NCBI GenBank assembly: GCA_020638495.1
Contig: JACKIN010000027.1
Coordinates: forward strand, 1 to 8,524
DNA from: Geminicoccaceae bacterium
GTDB lineage: Bacteria > Pseudomonadota > Alphaproteobacteria > Geminicoccales > Geminicoccaceae
Reading direction: 5' to 3'
Length of the DNA stretch: 8,524 bases
A model generated the notes under the pieces. That model saw nothing but the letters and a program-made list of their open reading frames with translations, made no database searches and was not told the DNA's origin. This document shows, in pieces, positions 6,425-8,524 of the stretch. Position numbers and translations under genes: made by a program. Each line of letters opens with the position of its first letter. The stretch's first letter is position 1.

Positions 6425-6846
6425 AGCCGGCCCGGCGCCTCGCCGGCGCGGATCAGGTTCACGAAGAGATAGGGGCGGCTCTCGCGGCGGCTGCCGGCGA
6501 ACCGGTTGCGCCAGTCGCGGGCCTCCTCGAGGTCGTCGAAGGTCATGCACTGGCCGTCGATGATGACGGCGTAGCGGATGCCGGCGGCGGTCCGCCGGGC
6601 GTAGATGTTGAGGGCGACCGTCTCGGCGAAGGGTGCGGCGGCGCGGCGCTCGGCGGCGCGGCGCTCCGCGGCGGCGGCGGCCTGCCGGTTGCGCTCGATC
6701 GCGGCCAGCCGGCGGCGCTCCTTCGCGGCGGCCTCGGCCTGCCTCGCCCGCTCCTCGGCGGCCTCGCGGCGCTCCCTGGCGCGGCGCTGTGCCTGTCGCT
6801 GCCGTTCCTTCTCCCGCTCGAGGGCGGCGAGGGCGAGGGGGGTCAT
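6421..6846 (-). CDS. Coiled-coil protein with AP2-like C-terminal domain
   Basis: A 141-residue protein in two parts. Residues 8-70 are almost all Arg, Glu, Ala, Gln and Lys and should form one long charged helix or coiled coil. Residues 79-117 read as three short strands and a helix: NIYARR, GIRYAVIIDGQ, CMTFDDLEEARDWRNRF. That order, and the strand-then-EEA helix ending, resemble the AP2 or integrase arm-binding DNA-binding fold. The final 20 residues form another short strand region. DNA binding by a dimerised or elongated protein is my inference. A perfect 15-base tandem duplication within the coiled-coil part adds an ERRAA unit. The start is ATG 6846, overlapping the previous stop as ATGA; no ribosome binding site is visible. 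Confidence 0.66.
   Translation of the reverse strand: MTPLALAALEREKERQRQAQRRARERREAAEERARQAEAAAKERRRLAAIERNRQAAAAAERRAAERRAAAPFAETVALNIYARRTAAGIRYAVIIDGQCMTFDDLEEARDWRNRFAGSRRESRPYLFVNLIRAGEAPGRL
6636..6665. repeat. 15-base perfect tandem duplication in the coiled-coil gene
   Basis: CGGCGGCGCGGCGCT occurs twice head to tail (6636-6650 and 6651-6665). The length is a multiple of three, so the frame is kept and the coiled coil gains five residues. It probably arose by replication slippage in a GC-rich run and could vary between strains. Confidence 0.85.
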
Positions 6847-7175
6847 GGCGGCGGCGCCGGCATGTGCTGGCCGGCGGCGACCAGCCGCTCGGCGAGGTCG
6901 GCCGTGGCTTCCATGGCGATCCGGACCGCCCGCCCGGCGATCTCGGCGGCGAGGTCGGACTCCTCGTTGTCGAGGCTCATGCGCGCATAGAAGCCGGCGA
7001 GGCACCGTTGCAGGGCGAGGCCGAGGACCAGCCGGCCGAAAGGGTCGTCGGCGGTCGCCTCGTCGGTGGTCGCCATGACCAGCTCGGCGAGGCGCATGGC
7101 GCGGCGCAGCACGGCGTCGAGTTCGGCCGGGTCGGCCGGCGGCTCGAGGCTGTCCACCATGGCGAGGGCGATCAT
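6843..7175 (-). CDS. Hypothetical helical protein in element operon
   Basis: I do not recognise this 110-residue protein. It looks all-helical: AELDAVLRRAMRLAELVMA (17-35), FGRLVLGLALQRCLAGFYARM (46-66) and DLAAEIAGRAVRIAMEATADLAERLV (74-99) are three amphipathic helices separated by short acidic turns, with a proline tail. No cysteine cluster, signal peptide or catalytic motif is apparent. The start is ATG 7175, sharing ATGA with the preceding stop, and the stop shares ATGA with the coiled-coil gene. An in-frame ATG at codon 6 is an alternative start. The EES/EET-rich turn followed by a helix resembles part of the protein encoded at 6080-6424. Confidence 0.65.
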   Translation of the reverse strand: MIALAMVDSLEPPADPAELDAVLRRAMRLAELVMATTDEATADDPFGRLVLGLALQRCLAGFYARMSLDNEESDLAAEIAGRAVRIAMEATADLAERLVAAGQHMPAPPP

Positions 7176-7390
7176 CGAAGGCGCCGCTGCTCGAGGGCGG
7201 CGCGGCGCTCGGCCCGGATGGCGACGCGCACCCGCACGGCGGCGCGGGTGCCGAGCTCGGTCATCAGGCGCTCCATCCGCACCGGGTCCGTCCCGTGCAG
7301 CCGGGCGAGGTCGAGGGCGGCCTCCTCGAGGGCGTCGAAGAGGTCGGCCAGGATGGCCTCCGTCGTCGGGCGGCTCGGTGCATCGTTCAC
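7172..7390 (-). CDS. Hypothetical small helical protein in element operon
   Basis: I do not recognise this 72-residue protein. After a short disordered N-terminus it has an acidic helix TEAILADLFDALEEAALDLARL (10-31), a turn at HGTDP, and a long basic helix from about 37 to 72 that is rich in arginine. The charge split, acidic first and basic second, would suit a helical hairpin or an adaptor that contacts nucleic acid, but that is only inference. The start is GTG 7390, eight bases after AGGAAG, and it shares GTGA with the nuclease stop codon. The direct coupling to the nuclease suggests matched production of the two. Confidence 0.63.
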   Translation of the reverse strand: MNDAPSRPTTEAILADLFDALEEAALDLARLHGTDPVRMERLMTELGTRAAVRVRVAIRAERRAALEQRRLR

Positions 7391-8265
7391 GGGGCGCGCT
7401 TCCTGAACGGCCACGGGCGGCGGCCCTTGGCGGATCGGGGGGGCGTCGGCGGGTCGAGCCGGTCGAGCCGGGCGGGATAGGCCGGCCAGTGGCCACGCTC
7501 GAGCCCGGCGCGCCATGCGGCGGCGGCGTTCTCGTAGCCGGTGAGCGCGCGTTTGAGGAGCCGGTCGCCGGGCTCGATCAGGATCACGGCGAAGGGCGGG
7601 CGAACCTCCTGCACCACATAGGCGAAGCGATGCCGCCGGCCGGTGAGGGCGAGGGCGGCCTTGCGGTAGTGGATGGGCTGGATGGCGGCCACCGGGTCGC
7701 GGGCGGCGTTGGCGCGCCAGCGGCCGAGCGGCAGGGCCGTCGTCTTGTAGTCCCATACCGTCGCGGTCCTTCGGTCGAGCCAGTCGAACCGGGCGCGGCG
7801 CCAGATCCCGCCCTCCTGCCAGAAGCCCGAAAGCTCGGCCTCGCCGGCGCCGGCCTCGAACACGTCGGCAAGCCGGGCCTGCGCCAGAAAGCGGCGAAGC
7901 TCGGCCAGCATCCGCGCCATCGCCGGCCAGTCGGCCGCCAGCACGGGGATGCGGCCGGCCGCGCGGGCCTCGGCGCGGGCGGCCTGCGCTGCCCTGGTGC
8001 GCCAGTCGGCGGCGTCGATCGTCTGGATCCGGCTCTCGCCACCCAAGAGCAATTCGTGCATGGCGGCGCCGCGGTCGATCGCCTTCGATTCCGGGCCGAT
8101 CGGGTCGAGGGTGAGCCGGGGGTGCGCTTCCTTCGCATGGGCCGGGCTCTGGTCGACGATCAGCCGGGCGAGGCTCGAGGACAGAGACGGCGCCGGGGCG
8201 GGGTCGGCATGGTAGGCGGCGGCGGCCATGCGGTAGAGGCCGGGGGCGGCGACGGTGGCGCTCAC
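7387..8265 (-). CDS. RecE-like PD-(D/E)XK exonuclease (DUF3799-type)
   Basis: A 292-residue protein resembling the RecE/exonuclease VIII-like nucleases of phages, which resect double-stranded DNA for annealing-type recombination. The N-terminal YHADPAPAPSLSSSLARLI (18-36) matches the wording of this group. The nuclease core then shows H70 in AAMHELLLG, a glutamate at GEAELSGFW (142-149), D161 in RARFDWLD, the D172-Y173-K174 motif in WDYKTT, and a RecB-type Q196-x3-Y200 in AIQPIHY. The order and spacing fit the RecB/Cas4 branch of the superfamily, and all expected catalytic positions appear intact. The C-terminus is proline- and arginine-rich. The start is GTG 8265, eight bases after GGAG and overlapping the previous stop as GTGA. 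No RecT-like annealing partner lies in the window. A host-DNA-degrading or defence role cannot be excluded but is less likely next to an integrase operon. Confidence 0.87.
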   Translation of the reverse strand: MSATVAAPGLYRMAAAAYHADPAPAPSLSSSLARLIVDQSPAHAKEAHPRLTLDPIGPESKAIDRGAAMHELLLGGESRIQTIDAADWRTRAAQAARAEARAAGRIPVLAADWPAMARMLAELRRFLAQARLADVFEAGAGEAELSGFWQEGGIWRRARFDWLDRRTATVWDYKTTALPLGRWRANAARDPVAAIQPIHYRKAALALTGRRHRFAYVVQEVRPPFAVILIEPGDRLLKRALTGYENAAAAWRAGLERGHWPAYPARLDRLDPPTPPRSAKGRRPWPFRKRAP

Positions 8266-8480
8266 CGGCCGGGCTCCGGCAGCGTATCGGAGTGCTCGTC
8301 CGTGTCGATTTCTGTCGGGCTGGCGTCGCCCTCGGTGCCGAAATGGGCGTCGAGCTCGGCGTCGATCATCGCCAGATACTCGGCCTCGGTGACGATCGCG
8401 CCGCCGACGACCCGGTGCTCGCCCGAGGCGAGCAGAGCGGCGAGCTCGGCGGCGGCGATGCTGGCAGGCGTGTCGGTCAT
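8262..8480 (-). CDS. Hypothetical small acidic protein, first gene seen in the operon
   Basis: I do not recognise this 72-residue protein. It is strongly acidic. ASIAAAELAALLASGEH (6-22) forms a helix, IVTEAEYLAMIDAELDAHFG (29-48) is a second helix after a short strand, and the tail is rich in Asp, Glu and Thr and likely disordered. No cofactor or catalytic motif is visible. The ATG at 8480 follows GGGAG by eight bases, so this gene can be translated independently and is probably the first of the operon. Its stop overlaps the nuclease start as GTGA. A tight, acidic partner placed before a nuclease could be an accessory or inhibitor, but there is no direct evidence for that. Confidence 0.66.
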   Translation of the reverse strand: MTDTPASIAAAELAALLASGEHRVVGGAIVTEAEYLAMIDAELDAHFGTEGDASPTEIDTDEHSDTLPEPGR

Positions 8481-8492
8481 GGCGGCGGCTCC

Positions 8493-8522
8493 CGTGTTGT
8501 GGGAACACGCTACGTTTTGTAG
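8493..8522 (-). promoter_or_regulatory. Two abutting inverted repeats before the element operon
   Basis: CGTGTT (8493-8498) and AACACG (8504-8509) are 6-base arms around GTGGG. Immediately next to them, CTAC (8510-8513) and GTAG (8519-8522) flank GTTTT. On the coding (minus) strand the second repeat contains TACAAA, a possible -10 box whose -35 would lie outside the window. The first repeat touches the GGGAG ribosome binding site. A repressor bound here could block transcription, or a hairpin in the message could hide the ribosome binding site. Confidence 0.42.
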
Positions 8523-8524
8523 AG

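Noticed and set aside
6605..6830. GC-rich repeat-like tract considered as a CRISPR or minisatellite
   Set aside because: Apart from one 15-base tandem duplication the repetition follows Arg/Glu/Ala codons of a coiled coil, with no spacer-repeat pattern.
6633..7406. 257-codon plus-strand frame opposite the small helical genes
   Set aside because: It has Arg/Ala/Gly-rich low-complexity translation and no domain. The minus-strand genes beneath it are linked by regular stop/start overlaps.
8262..8480. Toxin-antitoxin or anti-defence role for the small acidic protein before the nuclease
   Set aside because: The acidic character and position are suggestive, but no family motif is visible and the neighbour is a recombination nuclease rather than a toxin.

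Overview
The window looks like a GC-rich alphaproteobacterial chromosome, probably a member of or near the Rhodospirillales. This rests on the wording of the ParE, acyl-CoA thioesterase and Tgt proteins and on codon third positions dominated by G and C; no species can be named from the sequence alone. It splits at a tRNA gene into a conserved housekeeping half (1-3756) and one end of an integrated mobile element (about 3720 to beyond 8524).

Housekeeping half: parE (topoisomerase IV subunit B) is on the minus strand. Diverging from it across a short intergenic region are a YciA-type hotdog acyl-CoA thioesterase and tgt (tRNA-guanine transglycosylase). tgt opens on a TTG codon that overlaps the thioesterase stop. 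A tRNA-Lys(TTT) gene with an encoded CCA follows. The Tgt protein has its catalytic aspartates but has lost three of the four residues that bind structural zinc in characterised bacterial Tgt enzymes.

Mobile half: a tyrosine-recombinase gene points toward the 3' end of the tRNA gene, which is the probable attachment site. All eleven genes from 8480 down to 3927 lie on the minus strand. The first nine are joined by eight consecutive 4-base ATGA or GTGA stop/start overlaps. In transcription order they are: a small acidic protein; a RecE-like PD-(D/E)XK exonuclease; two small helical proteins; a coiled-coil protein with an AP2-like C-terminus; three small orphan proteins; and a zinc-ribbon protein. 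After a 28-base gap bridged by a possible 15-codon minicistron come a putative excisionase and the integrase, whose start lies inside the excisionase gene. Two abutting inverted repeats sit just upstream of the first gene and are the best candidate for operon control.

The layout fits the integration and early-recombination end of a temperate phage or integrative element. No structural, conjugation, repressor or RecT gene lies inside the window, so the class of element stays open. The second attachment site should lie beyond 8524. No stretch longer than about 175 bases lacks a gene or RNA.
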